DNA of 64,000 nucleotides from Larus michahellis (lineage: Eukaryota; Chordata; Aves; Charadriiformes; Laridae): positions 129,578,224 to 129,642,223 of the forward strand of contig NC_133898.1 of NCBI RefSeq assembly GCF_964199755.1. The letters are read 5' to 3'. Of the stretch, positions 24,890 through 35,194 are shown in pieces. Made by a program: the position numbers and the translations under genes. Numbering within the stretch: the stretch's first letter is position 1; every line of letters begins with the position of its first letter. The notes under the pieces are model-generated. The model saw nothing but the letters and a program-made list of their open reading frames with translations. It had not been told where the DNA came from and ran no database searches.

Positions 24890-25424
24890 TGCAGCTGGAA
24901 ATCATTTATTCCCATGCTGAAGTGGGGTTTCTAGTGTTCTTTTTACTCTCTGTTGATACTCCCGATCTGGTGTCCATCGACCCTGTGCCACTACCTCAGC
25001 TTGCATCCTTTCAGTCTTAGAGAAGGAAAAGCGTACAGACTAGTTGGGGTTTTTTTTAACACGATCTCTAAGGGTATCCAAGATTTTAAGTGTAGCCTAA
25101 GACTTGTAATTGAGGGCTGTCTAAAATACCTGGAAGCACTTTGAATGCTAAGACAGAGCAGCAAGATTTGTCTAGCCACTGGGGCTGGGAGAGGGAGGTT
25201 GGTTGGTTGATTGATTATTTATTGGGAATTAATACTGAGAGAGTATATGCAAAGGCTGAGGGCACCATGCCATCTTCACAGAACAAGACCCTAACAGCTA
25301 ACTGACGTACAAGAAACTGCAAAGTTATACTGTAAGAACACATATTAAGGACCGAGGAAAGTCTGCTAAGGTGCTACGTCTAAAACTAAGTTACTTCTTG
25401 CTTTGACCCTCCCCTTTCTTTGTA
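24890..25424 (-). other. HMBOX1: Proximal HMBOX1 3' untranslated region, end uncertain
   Basis: Sequence directly downstream of the HMBOX1 stop on the minus strand, with no splice donor evident. Candidate poly(A) signals (AATAAA on the minus strand, read as TTTATT) sit at 25218-25223 and 24905-24910. Either would give a short 3' UTR of 0.2 to 0.5 kb. A longer 3' UTR cannot be excluded, because the sequence shows no decisive cleavage site. Confidence 0.45.
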
Positions 25425-25562
25425 TCAGTCGTCGTCTAGAGCCTCTGTCTTGATCTCGTTGGCTCCTTGCCGGGCCAATGCCAAGATGGTGTGGTTTACC
25501 GCTGCCATTTCCACGGCTAATGAAATGGGGTCTTGATGGTCACTATGGCTAGTGCTGTCATC
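25425..25562 (-). CDS. HMBOX1: HMBOX1 last canonical coding exon with stop codon
   Basis: The coding part is 138 bases: 45 codons and a TGA stop at 25425-25427. It encodes DDSTSHSDHQDPISLAVEMA, AVNHTILALARQGANEIKTE and ALDDD, about residues 376-420. The acceptor is strong, a CT-rich tract ending GCATGCGCAG right of 25562. The C terminus is acidic and matches the known end of HMBOX1, so the canonical protein is complete at this side. The exon continues as 3' untranslated sequence to the left. An internal GCG|GTAAAC inside the coding part could act as a weak alternative donor, but nothing shows that it is used. Confidence 0.97.
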   Translation of the reverse strand, partial: DDSTSHSDHQDPISLAVEMAAVNHTILALARQGANEIKTEALDDD

Positions 25563-25944
25563 CTGCGCATGCGGAAGGGAGAAGAGAGAAGCATCGTTAC
25601 TCCAGAAGTAGAAAACCGGCGGATAAAATTAGTGTGTTAAAGTAACGGACTAAGGGCAGCAAATCGCACGTTCATTACAGGGGTAGAAAGTGAAAGGAAT
25701 TTACAAAATTGGTTTAGGACTGATTTCCCTCACTGTGCAGACAAAGGTAAACAGGCCACGGAGTGGCGTACCCAATTTGTCGAGAGAGGAATTTGAAGGG
25801 GGTGGAGGGGTATTTTGAGGAAAATATTAAATTATAAAGATAAAAGCGATATGCAAGGTATGTCAGAAAACCAAACTAAGCCAGGAATCAATATGCCCTG
25901 CATAAATTCATGCTTAGATTTTGAACACACAGTTCCAGCCATCC

Positions 25945-26390
25945 CATAAAGAACTAGAAAAGGTAGAGCGAACAGCAACCCGGGGAGGAGAGGCACGGGG
26001 CGGCTTCCTTACGAGGAGAGGCTAAATAGAGTCTGGTTCTTCAGTTTGGAAAAGAAATGGCTGATGGGTGATATGGTAAATGTTTATTACAAATAATCAG
26101 TAAATCGAGAACAACTGTTCGTGGCTTCTCGTGATCTAATAGGCAAGGGCCCTCACAGGAACGATAACATATTCCAAAGCAGCAACATGAAGCACTGCTT
26201 TGCTTATCGCAGTTCAATTGTACTGATTTTTAGATCGGACAAAAGAACAAATAGCTTTAAAGGGGGAGTGTGGTGGTGGTTAGACAAATTCAGGGAAAAT
26301 TGGTCTCCCAGGAACTATCATAAATGAAAGCGGATACAGTGCCCGGCTCAGGAAACCTCTCAAAACTGCTAACTTCAAAAAGCTGGAGGC
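25945..26390 (+). mobile_element. Old CR1 fragment
   Basis: Contains AAAGGTAGAGCGAACAGCAA, CGAGGAGAGGCTAAATAGAG and CAGTTTGGAAAAGAAATGGC, which follow the order of the CR1 ORF2 3' end in plus orientation, heavily mutated. It lies in the last HMBOX1 intron. Confidence 0.6.
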
Positions 26391-28158
26391 TACTGTAATA
26401 AAAACATTCTATAATTGTCCTGTTCTTTAAAAATACTTTTTCCTTAAATACTACTATTGACCTCACTCAGAAATGGGATACAGACCCGGACTAACCCTTA
26501 GTCTGAGAGCCAGTGTCCTGCGAAGACAGTGAATTCAGGCAGGTGTAGGGAAAAAGACGCTGGAAACCTCCCAGACTGTTACGAAAATCAGCACAACAAC
26601 TTCATTTCAGGGGACTGGAATTACCATCATTCAAACACCCAGGTGAACACGCTGCCAGGCTCTCCAGCCCACTGAACCGCACGCCCTAGATCGCTTGGTG
26701 TCTATCTTCTAAAGGCTCTCAGCTGTAAGAGGACCACTGTGCTGACGGCTGTGACGGTTGGCAACCAAAACTGATACAGAGAAACTTCTAAAATCAATAT
26801 ACGGCGAGGGCTGCCTTCTCCAGGTGCCTAACGGCCATACGACGGCAGACCCAGGAGTCTGACAATTCTAGCAGAAATTTTACAGCGAGCTGTGCATGTT
26901 TATCAGTCAGCATCAGAAATAGGGCCTGGTTTTAAATGAGAGGAAGGAGAAACCAGCAATATTCCCTAAACATCTAAATATCCCATCTGTCAAATAAATT
27001 CTTCTGGGACATTGGGCAAAATCACGGTGTTTTCCCCCTCTTTAAAACGGGGTACTAAGAGTTACCACACTGTGATCTTGCGATTTTTTACGATTTTAAT
27101 TTTTTTAATTTACAGAAAGGAAATGATAAACATTTATCAATCTTCCAACAGCCTTTCAGTGATGAACTTGCGAAATTTAGGATTTTAAAAATGTGTATCA
27201 CGCATTTTTAAATTAAACTGACAGGTGGCAAATGCTGAGGGGAAGAGAAAAGCCAGGATCTGGTAAAATTCTGAGGTTGTTTAAAGGAACGCATTCACTT
27301 ACAACAAACCTAGGGCAAACACTGTGATGTGCACACACTCTAAGGTCCTCTCAGTACTTTTTGAGCACAGTACAATTTACAAAGTCCTGATTTGTGGAGA
27401 TTTAGTCACTTCATTAGTACTTGGATGAACTTTGCGTTTTAAAGTTTACTGGAGCTTAACTGTCACTGTGGAAAACAGAATTTATGGTTTTAACAGCTAA
27501 GGGATGTTAAATGGTCATCAGGAGAGCTTGCCATTTAATCCGCTTCGCTGCTAATGCCTAATTACACTTCGTCGAGGAGCCCAGCTAGGTTACTGAGAAA
27601 TGTAATTTTTAAGGACTCTAAACAAGGATCTTGAAATTTTAATAACCGATTCATTTCTCTTTTCAAAGTATTTTGGACAACCCACAGAAGAAAAACATAG
27701 TTTGGGAGCCTACATAAGACTTCATCTCAGTATTCAGGTCCTGTATCTGCCTGACAAGGAATTATCTGTGCTCGGCAGCAGTTTCAAAACATTTTATAAC
27801 AGTCACAGAGCAGCCTCTCATCATCTAGGGCTAGCAAAGTTGGTTCCACCAAATCTGCTGGTGATGACCTATAAAAAGGGCCTTAATGCCCGTCAGAAGC
27901 GGAGCGGCTGGGAATGCCTCTGCCAGATATCTGTCGTACTGGGCCGCAGCCAAGTCTGCTGGGGACTCATTCCAGGACACTCCACCAGCAGCTTTTGTAG
28001 AGGGAGACCTACCTACTTCTCCCAAACGAGTCAATTAAAAGCGATCTGCCCACCCCAGCTGTTTGGGTGTAGCGCAGAGCACAGCTCCTATCAAACCCAG
28101 AACCAAGTGAGTGAACCGTTTCAAGTCCACTGGCGCCAAGCACACACAGCCCTGGGCT

Positions 28159-28175
28159 GGGGGGGGGGGGGGGGG
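28159..28175 (+). repeat. Homopolymer G17
   Basis: Run of 17 G following CCCTGGGCT, in the last canonical HMBOX1 intron. Confidence 0.95.
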
Positions 28176-29310
28176 TTGGCCAACACTGACACCTGAAGGA
28201 AAATTGGGAAGGGGATGCAATACCTGTCAGGAAGGTGTGTGAAGGAAGGGTCACCAACTTTAGGGTAGGTGAGGGCTCAGAGTGCGGGAAGGGGTATTCT
28301 TTTGCTAGAGAATTTAAAAAAGAAGTTGCTGTCAAGGGTTAAAAATAACCAAGGAAAATAGAGAATAGGCAAGAGTTAAAATGCAAAAAGAAAAAAAAAA
28401 AAAAAGACAGATAATATGTAAACAATCCAAATAGTGGCACATAGTTTCAGAACAATACGGAAAAGGTACGGGGAGGGCCAAATAAATGTCAGACTTTGAT
28501 TTAATCAAATCCTTTCCCCCCCACCCTTCACCCTTTGTCTGTCAGTGTCTTAGGGACGGATCCTGAGACGCTCCTGAAAGGTGCTCCCCCAGGCAAACAG
28601 AGGGAGCTCAGCACCTTACAGGAGGGTGCTCAGCATCTTGCTGGGCAAGTCTGGCAAAAGGGATTATAAAGTGTAGTGGGCAGGGGCTCGCCGCTGCACT
28701 TGTCTGGGCGCCAGATAAGCAACGCGCAGCAGCGGCGGCGCAGGCTATAACGGAGACATTTCTCGCAGAAAGAAGTAATAGGTGCAAGAGGAACACACAT
28801 GCCTAGTTTTGCAGGGAAGCATGTTGGTGCCTGACAAATAGGAGCAACTGTTAAAGACCTGTACGTCCTTTCTGGAGGGTGGATAACTAGGACGGTGCCA
28901 GGGGTAAGGAGAGCGCAAGTTATGCATGGTGCACTGGGTGAGTTAACACTCTCCTAACATTTTTCATACATTGCGTGTGGCGTGAATGGTGTAACTTGCT
29001 TGTTTGGAGCAGATCCTCCTGTCTTCTTCTACCTTCTCTGCTTCTCTGCCTCCCTCTGAACATCTTCCCTCCTCCTCCCCATTGCGTACTTGCCAAGTGT
29101 CCTGTTGTATGACAATAAATCCATGTGGGTGAACGCTGGTTGCTCAACACATTCAAAGAGGGGAGCTGGGCTCTTCCCCTTTCCCCATTACAATTACATA
29201 AAAGCAAGAGGAAAACAAGAGACATCCGACTTGCGAGAGGCAGAGGGTTCTCTTCACGTGTCGCGAGAACTCTCCCTGCTGGGGCCACACGGCTCAGCCC
29301 CGACGCTTAC

Positions 29311-29405
29311 CTGCTCCGAGTAGTCATTGCCATCAACGTCGTCACTGTTGGAATGACCTCCCGGACTCTGTACATCTATTCCATGGCTCTCCAGGATTGC
29401 TGCTT
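29311..29405 (-). CDS. HMBOX1: HMBOX1 coding exon: post-homeodomain acidic and serine-rich region
   Basis: A 95-base exon encoding AAILESHGIDVQSPGGHSNS followed by DDVDGNDYSEQ, about residues 345-375. It enters in phase 1, completing a glutamate codon, and ends exactly on a codon boundary. Acceptor GCTTTTTTCGAAG lies right of 29405 and donor GTAAGC left of 29311. The composition (G, S, D, N rich, no hydrophobic core) indicates a disordered linker. The phase 0 end means that alternative downstream exons could replace the normal last exon only if they also begin in phase 0. Confidence 0.97.
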
Positions 29406-31067
29406 CTTCGAAAAAAGCAAATGGATCCCTAATTTATCTGATGCATTAGAGTAATTAAAAGTAACTATTTTTTTTTCCCCCAACAAGTTAGAATAATTTG
29501 AAGAACAGAGTTAGTTCTTAGCCTCTTCCTCTCCATTCTCCAGTATCTGGGAAGGTAGCACATGTACAGACACTGGTTTGCCTGAAATCCTTCCCTGCCA
29601 ACTAACAGGTTTGTTTGTAAGGAAGAATCCTTATTTTCCAGCCAGTCCTATTAGAAATTATCTTATTTTCTAATGCACTGGAGTGGCAAAGGCATTCCCT
29701 GTAGATCTTCCCACACAGTTTGGACTGGCAGGACTTGAGGGGGGCGGCGAATGTCTAAAAATAGATGGAGGAATTTTTTAAAGCATTTAAGGGATTTAAA
29801 AACACACATATCTTCCTCTTCCAGTAGGATCCATTCGTTCTTTTTAATGTCCTTCCAACATTACAGCTGTAACTCCACCCACCTTGGACTGACTTTACTT
29901 CGTTCCCCCCACCCTTCAACAGGTTTCATTTTTTAAAAAAATAAAACTAGGTTAAATTTCAATAACACGCCAAAGGCTGTAAAAAGAAATGTTTTTCTTA
30001 TTCACAAATGTGGCAAAAAGCAGCAGTCAGCAAAAGGGCATGATACTTGACATTTGCACAAATACCGGTTAACAAGCAGGTACGGATCTCTGTTCGCCTA
30101 TATATTGCAAACGTAATCCCGCGTAGGACGCGGAAGTAAACGTGTAAAATTCTGCATGTACTGCAGAAGTTTGTTGAGTCCTGGCCGCTAATGCAAGCTC
30201 ATTCTCATTAGAACGTCTTCTGTTTATTCTTATTAGAAGGTCTACTCCTTCCAAGTTCAGAGCCACTTCTAATTTCCTTACGATCAGCTACTCAAGCAAA
30301 GAACCTGCCGGGCTGACTCTGAAGTGACTTCTGTTTTATCCCGATCATCAAGAAAAATTATTCCTTTGTTCCAGCCGCTTGTCACTGTGAAACCCCTCAG
30401 AAAGCACTAAGGACCAAAGCCGTAACCGGAGCTAGCGCTTGTCTTGCAGAACCTTTGGTCCTAGTGGCTGTGTCTGAGATGCAAAACAACTCCTGTGGGC
30501 TCTGGGATCCCCGGGCGGGGGCTCAGGGATGGCAGTAAAAAAGACACCCCGGGTTTTGGCTGAAAAAACAGGCACGTTTCAGTGGAACACAGCCACAAGG
30601 AAACTTACAACCAGATAAAAGCTCTTCACAACGGCCACTTCTCATTTAAACAGCATGCTGAGGTTGGGAACTGGCAATCGTCTCAGATTCCCTTATTTCC
30701 AATGCAGATATTTTGAGGGTTTTTTTTCGATTTTATTTTGGATACTCAAAGGAGCCCGAGCATAGGGAAATACGATCCTCCTGCTGCCAACAGAATTCTC
30801 ACTTTGGTTTTAAAAACTGATCTTCCAGTAAAATTTCCTAACTGCATCATTTTTCCTGCATTGATGATGGAATTTCATCAATTAAATTCTACCCGTATTT
30901 TAGGAAAAATCTAGAACAGCAAGAGACAAATTTTAAAACCTGCTCCACATTTCTATTAAGAACGTCAGAACCTCTAGTATTTTGATTAATACAATCTTAC
31001 GTATTTTCCATCTCTCTGCAGCAAGTGTACGAGCTAACCCTTGGACGCGGGCTCTCTGATACATTAC
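29406..31067 (-). other. HMBOX1 intron, about 1.7 kb
   Basis: Short AT-rich intron between the recognition-helix exon and the acidic-region exon. I see no repeat or additional exon in it. Confidence 0.88.
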
Positions 31068-31163
31068 CGATATTGGCTCTTCTCTTGATTTCCTTTCTTC
31101 TGTTGGCAAACCAATTGTACACTTTAAGGGAGGTGACTCGCTCCAAATCCGATAACTTTTTTC
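31068..31163 (-). CDS. HMBOX1: HMBOX1 coding exon: homeodomain recognition helix
   Basis: A 96-base exon encoding KKLSDLERVTSLKVYNWFAN followed by RRKEIKRRANI, about residues 313-343. VYNWFANRRKE contains the conserved helix 3 W-F-x-N-R-R signature that contacts DNA in the major groove; valine replaces the more usual V/I-x-I-W-F spacing with tyrosine at the variable site, as in the HNF1 class. Acceptor TTTCATAG lies right of 31163 and donor GTAATG left of 31068. It enters and leaves in phase 1. The basic tail KEIKRRAN probably doubles as nuclear localisation signal (inference). Confidence 0.98.
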
Positions 31164-32114
31164 CTATGAAAGTAACAGAGAAAAAAAATAAATACAGCAT
31201 TGTTACTCGCCGGGGTCCAGAGGTAGGCACAAGACCTTCACACGTGATAAACCCCTGAAATATTGACAGCACTGAAAAGTTACTATAACTGAGAATAAAG
31301 TGAATTTCATGCGAATCAAAGTACTGCGCCCAGATGCTATGGTAATAAATGCCAAATATCTCTCTAAAAACAAAGTAGCCTTTCTTCTTTTTTAAAAATC
31401 CGAAGTAGAGGAATTTCTTTGCAGCTTCAATCAACCAAAACCAGAGCCGTGGGAGAATAGAGGGCTGCTTTTCTAGTTCAGGCACAAAACTGAGATTCAA
31501 AAAAACCCCTCAAATTCAATTCGCAGCCCTGCCACAAATCGCATACCCTTGGGCTAGCTCTCTTACTATGGGCCGTGGGGATACAGTTCAATGACGTCTT
31601 TTCTTCCGCAGCAAAATGAATGAAGACATTTTGTGCCGTCCCCTCCAACCCGCTTCCCTTCCTCTCCACCGCCAGCCGCGACGGTGCTCCCGCCGCACTA
31701 CTCACACCCTCTCGGTAACGCCAGGACACTTGTGATCTTTTGGGAGAAGGGGTGGGATGCTGGAAACCACATCACTGCATTTTTACACTTAAACCAACAA
31801 ACAAAATCCCAACAGCCACCAGCCAGCTAGAGGAGACAATCCCTTCTCCTGATCACCTCCGTAAAGGAGGGGAGACTGGAGGGATTCAGCACGTCAGGGA
31901 CGGCGTGGAAACCTCTTCAGCTGGCCTTGACCCTGTTCAATGGAGCTGCATCCTCAGTCCTCTGCAGGCTACAAGGGGATGTTTCTCAAAGTTTATTTAT
32001 TTAACATACAAAACATCCATGTAATTGCAGGAATCTGCAAATTTAAGTAAGGAGAGACGAGACAAGGGAAAGAAAGAAAATCTGGAGATAGCTAGCTACG
32101 CTGTTTCCTAATGC

Positions 32115-32285
32115 TTTGCATCAGCACCACTCACAATATTTTACGGACCCTGAGACATGGTGTTTAAGGAGTTTGTTCAAAGTTGCTACACCAACCAGCA
32201 GCACAGCCAGGAATAAAATCCGAACCTCCTCGGTGATCTACGCGCTAGATCATTCTGCTTCCACAACGAAAAGACAAGAGGTAAC
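32115..32285. repeat. Ancient L3/MIR-like relic
   Basis: CAAAGTTGCTACACCAACCA, GCACAGCCAGGAATAAAATC, CGAACCTCCT and GCGCTAGATCATTCTGCTTC follow, in order, the widely shared ancient amniote repeat block (protection of the word order: caaggtcacacagc, gccaggaatagaaccc, ctagaccatgctgcc). Diverged but collinear. Confidence 0.55.
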
Positions 32286-32344
32286 ACATAAAAGTTGCAA
32301 CAAGGGAAATTTTTACTAGGTATTAAGAAAGAAGTACTTTGCCA

Positions 32345-32510
32345 TGAGAGTGTTCAACAGGGGCCGAGGGGTGGGAAAACCTCCGCTTTCAGAGATATTC
32401 AAAATGGAACGAGGTAAAGCCCTGAACAACCTAATCTAAGCTGGTCCTGCCCGACCAGATGATCTCCAGAGGTCGCTTCCAGCATGAACTGCTCTATGAT
32501 TCTGTGCTAT
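32345..32510 (+). mobile_element. CR1 3' end fragment
   Basis: Contains CCAGATGATCTCCAGAGGTC, then CTCTATGATTCTGTGC, the CR1 3' tail in plus orientation, preceded by a diverged ORF2 end. Confidence 0.8.
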
Positions 32511-33344
32511 CCCGTGTGCCGATGTTCAGGAGTCAGGCCTTAGCTTTCTTTGGCATTAATTTTTATTCTGGTTACATAAATATACCTAAATATATCCAAA
32601 ATACAAGTTCTGAAAACTCTGTAAATGTTTGGTTAGCAAAACTAAGCAAAGGCAGGCGCGTCCACTAACACTGCACTGAATATTCACGCTTCTCTCCCAA
32701 GGATGACTTCTCCAGGAACAGAGAAAATGCCCCTTGTTGACCCAAGTACAAGATAATACAAGTTAATACATAGATTCTAGTGCGAGACCCCTGTCGCGTA
32801 AAGAAAACTGAAGGACAGAAAAGCTGTGCTCCCTCCTCCTCTGAGGACCTCCAGCAATCTCCAGCAAGTCTTAGTCTGCGAACCAAAGATTTCCCATCCG
32901 TAAAAAGGAACCAGCAAAACTCACTTTTATGGAGTGTAATAAAATTTTGGCATCAGCGCTGAGTGCTTGTATAAGTACTTTGAAATAACTGAACGTAAAG
33001 AATGAAAACCTTGCAGACGTGTTTATTTTCTTCGCAAGGCCACTTACAAAGCTGCAAAAATGAAGTGTTCAGATGCACAACTTGTACTCCGTATCTCACA
33101 TGGTGGGAGTTCAAGTTGCAGACATTGGCACTGAGGTTTGAAAACGGCATTGACTTCGTGTTCATCCAAGTATGGCAGCCCTGCACAACACGAGTTATAG
33201 AATGCTCAAGAAGAAACCTACGACTAGGTGAGAGCACTACACTTGTTAGCAATAGGCATAAAATGACATTTGCTGAATTTAGCAGGAGGTGTTGAAATGT
33301 AATCGCAGTCGCCTTTGGAAAGGACCCCGTGATCAGCTCCTCAC

Positions 33345-33427
33345 CTGGCTTCTGTATAACTGCATTACAGGCGTTTGCAATTTCTTCTCTCTTTGCCTCG
33401 TCCGGATACTGATTCTCATTGAAGTAA
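33345..33427 (-). CDS. HMBOX1: HMBOX1 coding exon: middle of the homeodomain with the long helix 1-2 loop
   Basis: An 83-base exon encoding YFNENQYPDEAKREEIANAC then NAVIQKP, about residues 285-311. It carries the FNENQYPDEAKREEIA stretch that follows homeodomain helix 1, and the lengthened loop typical of the HNF1-like class. Acceptor CCCCTTGCAG lies right of 33427 and donor GTGAGG left of 33345. It enters in phase 2 and leaves in phase 1. The intron between this exon and the upstream one is about 21.9 kb, the largest in the window. Confidence 0.97.
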
Positions 33428-35079
33428 CTGCAAGGGGAGAGAGGAAAAAAAAAAAAAAAAGAAGTTTTTTTTCAGAAATCGGAGCATGAATGCTTCAAAG
33501 CAGTTTCACTAAAAGGTGTCAACTACTAGTTTATGCATCACTCTTACAGAGGTAGAACAGACGCCGTACATTTGATGCAAATCTGCATATGCCTAAGGTA
33601 ATATCGGCATGCGCTCGTACCCACGGAGAGTGGATAAAACTTCCCAACCGCCTCCGATAAATGAATATTATCTCAGCATTGGCACAGTCACCTCGGCATT
33701 CGGAATATTGTAGTAGGAGATGCAACAAAGCAGGCACTGCCACGAACATCAGAGTTAAGACTGTCAAGTGAAGCGTCATGTCAGAAGACATCGTAGCCCA
33801 CGCTGCTGCCTTTTTTATTATCATTTACTTATATTTTTCCTGACATAACCCCAGCTTCGGCAGCGTCCTACAAATGAAGGAGCTGTTGAATGTTCATTTT
33901 GATCCCTAGGTTAATACACACACACGCATACATCCTTGTATACATATGACACACAAACACACACACAAATATTGCGTACGTCAGACAGATACGGTATGAA
34001 GACTGTACAGACAAAATTACACGGTAATACGGTAAGATTTCTAGAGCCAGACTAGCTTGTTTCTTTAAATCACAATTTAAAAATTTTAAATCTTCCCCAG
34101 AACAACATATTGCGTGTCCCATATTTTTAACAGTATTTTTTTCTGAATAATTCTGATTTTATTGTACTTTATATGCAGTAAACATCCTATAAAAGTTAAA
34201 CTGTTTTTTCTCTTTTACTTCATTTAAGTGCTTTACAAATTTTAATGAACTGATTTACATTCCACGGAGCTTATCAGATTTGCATTAAAAACAACAAAAA
34301 GTCCTGTTTACTTCAATGGACTCTGATAAGCATGCCATAAGCAGGGACTACTACATTTTTTTTCTGTAGATTGTCCGGAATATATAATCCTAAGATTTCT
34401 TTGATCAACTTTGATCAGCAGCAGGTTCAGCTGTTAGACAGCTGCTCTGTATTTGAAAATTAGATTGTAGAGCATTTGGTAGAAGGAGATTCAGGCATGT
34501 TTAGGTAATTATTATTTTCCATGGTCTTATTTCTCCTCCGGTGGATCAGCCCCAGCACAGCCACTTTCTATGGAAACCTGGATTTCGTTCCATACAACTG
34601 TTTCTGTCCAACCTTTCCTTGAATAAGCGGTACTAATGCAGTTCTCCCTCGCTACTTCACTTCCAGTTTATTTCAATTCACTGTAAATACCAATTTTGAA
34701 CATTCAGATTGAATTTTAGGTACTACTCCTTCATCCCATTGTCCACAGTGTTATTTACGGTCGCGGCTATGCCCACAACCGGAGTCCCATTTCCAAGTTG
34801 CCGCTCACGGACTAAGAGGAATCCCCCATTAGCACAGCAAGTTGCGCTGTTAATGTACTCCCACTTGATTTGCTACCTTAGAGAGCAAATGAAACCACAG
34901 GAATAGCTCCATCCTCACCGAATGAAGGGCTGTACTACCCATTTGGGCTTTGGAGGCAATCGCATTTACATGTAAACATCCACTACGTCTTCCCTGGACC
35001 TCTGAGCTGCTCTTACGACGTAAATGCAGAGAGACTGACCATAACCCACAGCTCCCACGAGGCTCGAACCTACTCTGAA

Positions 35080-35194
35080 AAACATCTGAGATATTTGCCG
35101 TTAGGCCTGAGGAGGAGGACACCCGTGGGACGGGGCTGGAACTAGATGACCTTTGATGTCTCTCCCAACCCAACCCATTCCGTGATTCTGTGAC
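35080..35194 (+). mobile_element. CR1 3' end fragment
   Basis: ACTAGATGACCTTTGATGTC, CCCAACCCAACCCATTCC and GTGATTCTGTGAC form a CR1 3' tail in plus orientation. Only about 115 bases remain. Confidence 0.8.

Larger units (their letters stand above)
12231..25424. other. Region between the canonical HMBOX1 stop and the distal terminal exon
   Basis: About 13 kb, mainly AT-rich unique sequence, intron-like if the distal exon is real. It holds two old CR1 fragments (15085-15260, 21020-21450), a tRNA-derived SINE-like relic (24665-24765), poly(A) runs (15251-15274), an (AC)n tract and three candidate short exons. Nothing else recognisable. Confidence 0.7.
25563..29310 (-). other. HMBOX1 last intron, about 3.7 kb
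   Basis: Intron before the last canonical exon. It includes an old plus-strand CR1 fragment (25945-26390), a 17-base G run (28159-28175) and a short GC-rich patch at about 28640-28760 without a convincing gene. Confidence 0.85.
31164..33344 (-). other. HMBOX1 intron inside the homeodomain, about 2.2 kb
   Basis: Intron interrupting the homeodomain before the recognition-helix exon. It contains an ancient L3/MIR-like relic (32115-32285) and a plus-strand CR1 3' end (32345-32510). Nothing else is recognisable. Confidence 0.88.

Noticed and set aside
28608..28796. Signal-peptide-like 62-codon minus-strand frame in a GC-rich patch
   Set aside because: No promoter, splice or family support; single short frame in an intron.
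30997..31500. 167-codon open frame read as a single-exon protein
   Set aside because: Only 31068-31163 is coding (HMBOX1 recognition-helix exon); the rest is intron read through past the splice sites.
33900..33970. Possible microsatellite or CRISPR-like periodicity from repeated CACACA/ACATA words
   Set aside because: Interrupted AC-rich simple sequence only; no spaced direct repeats.
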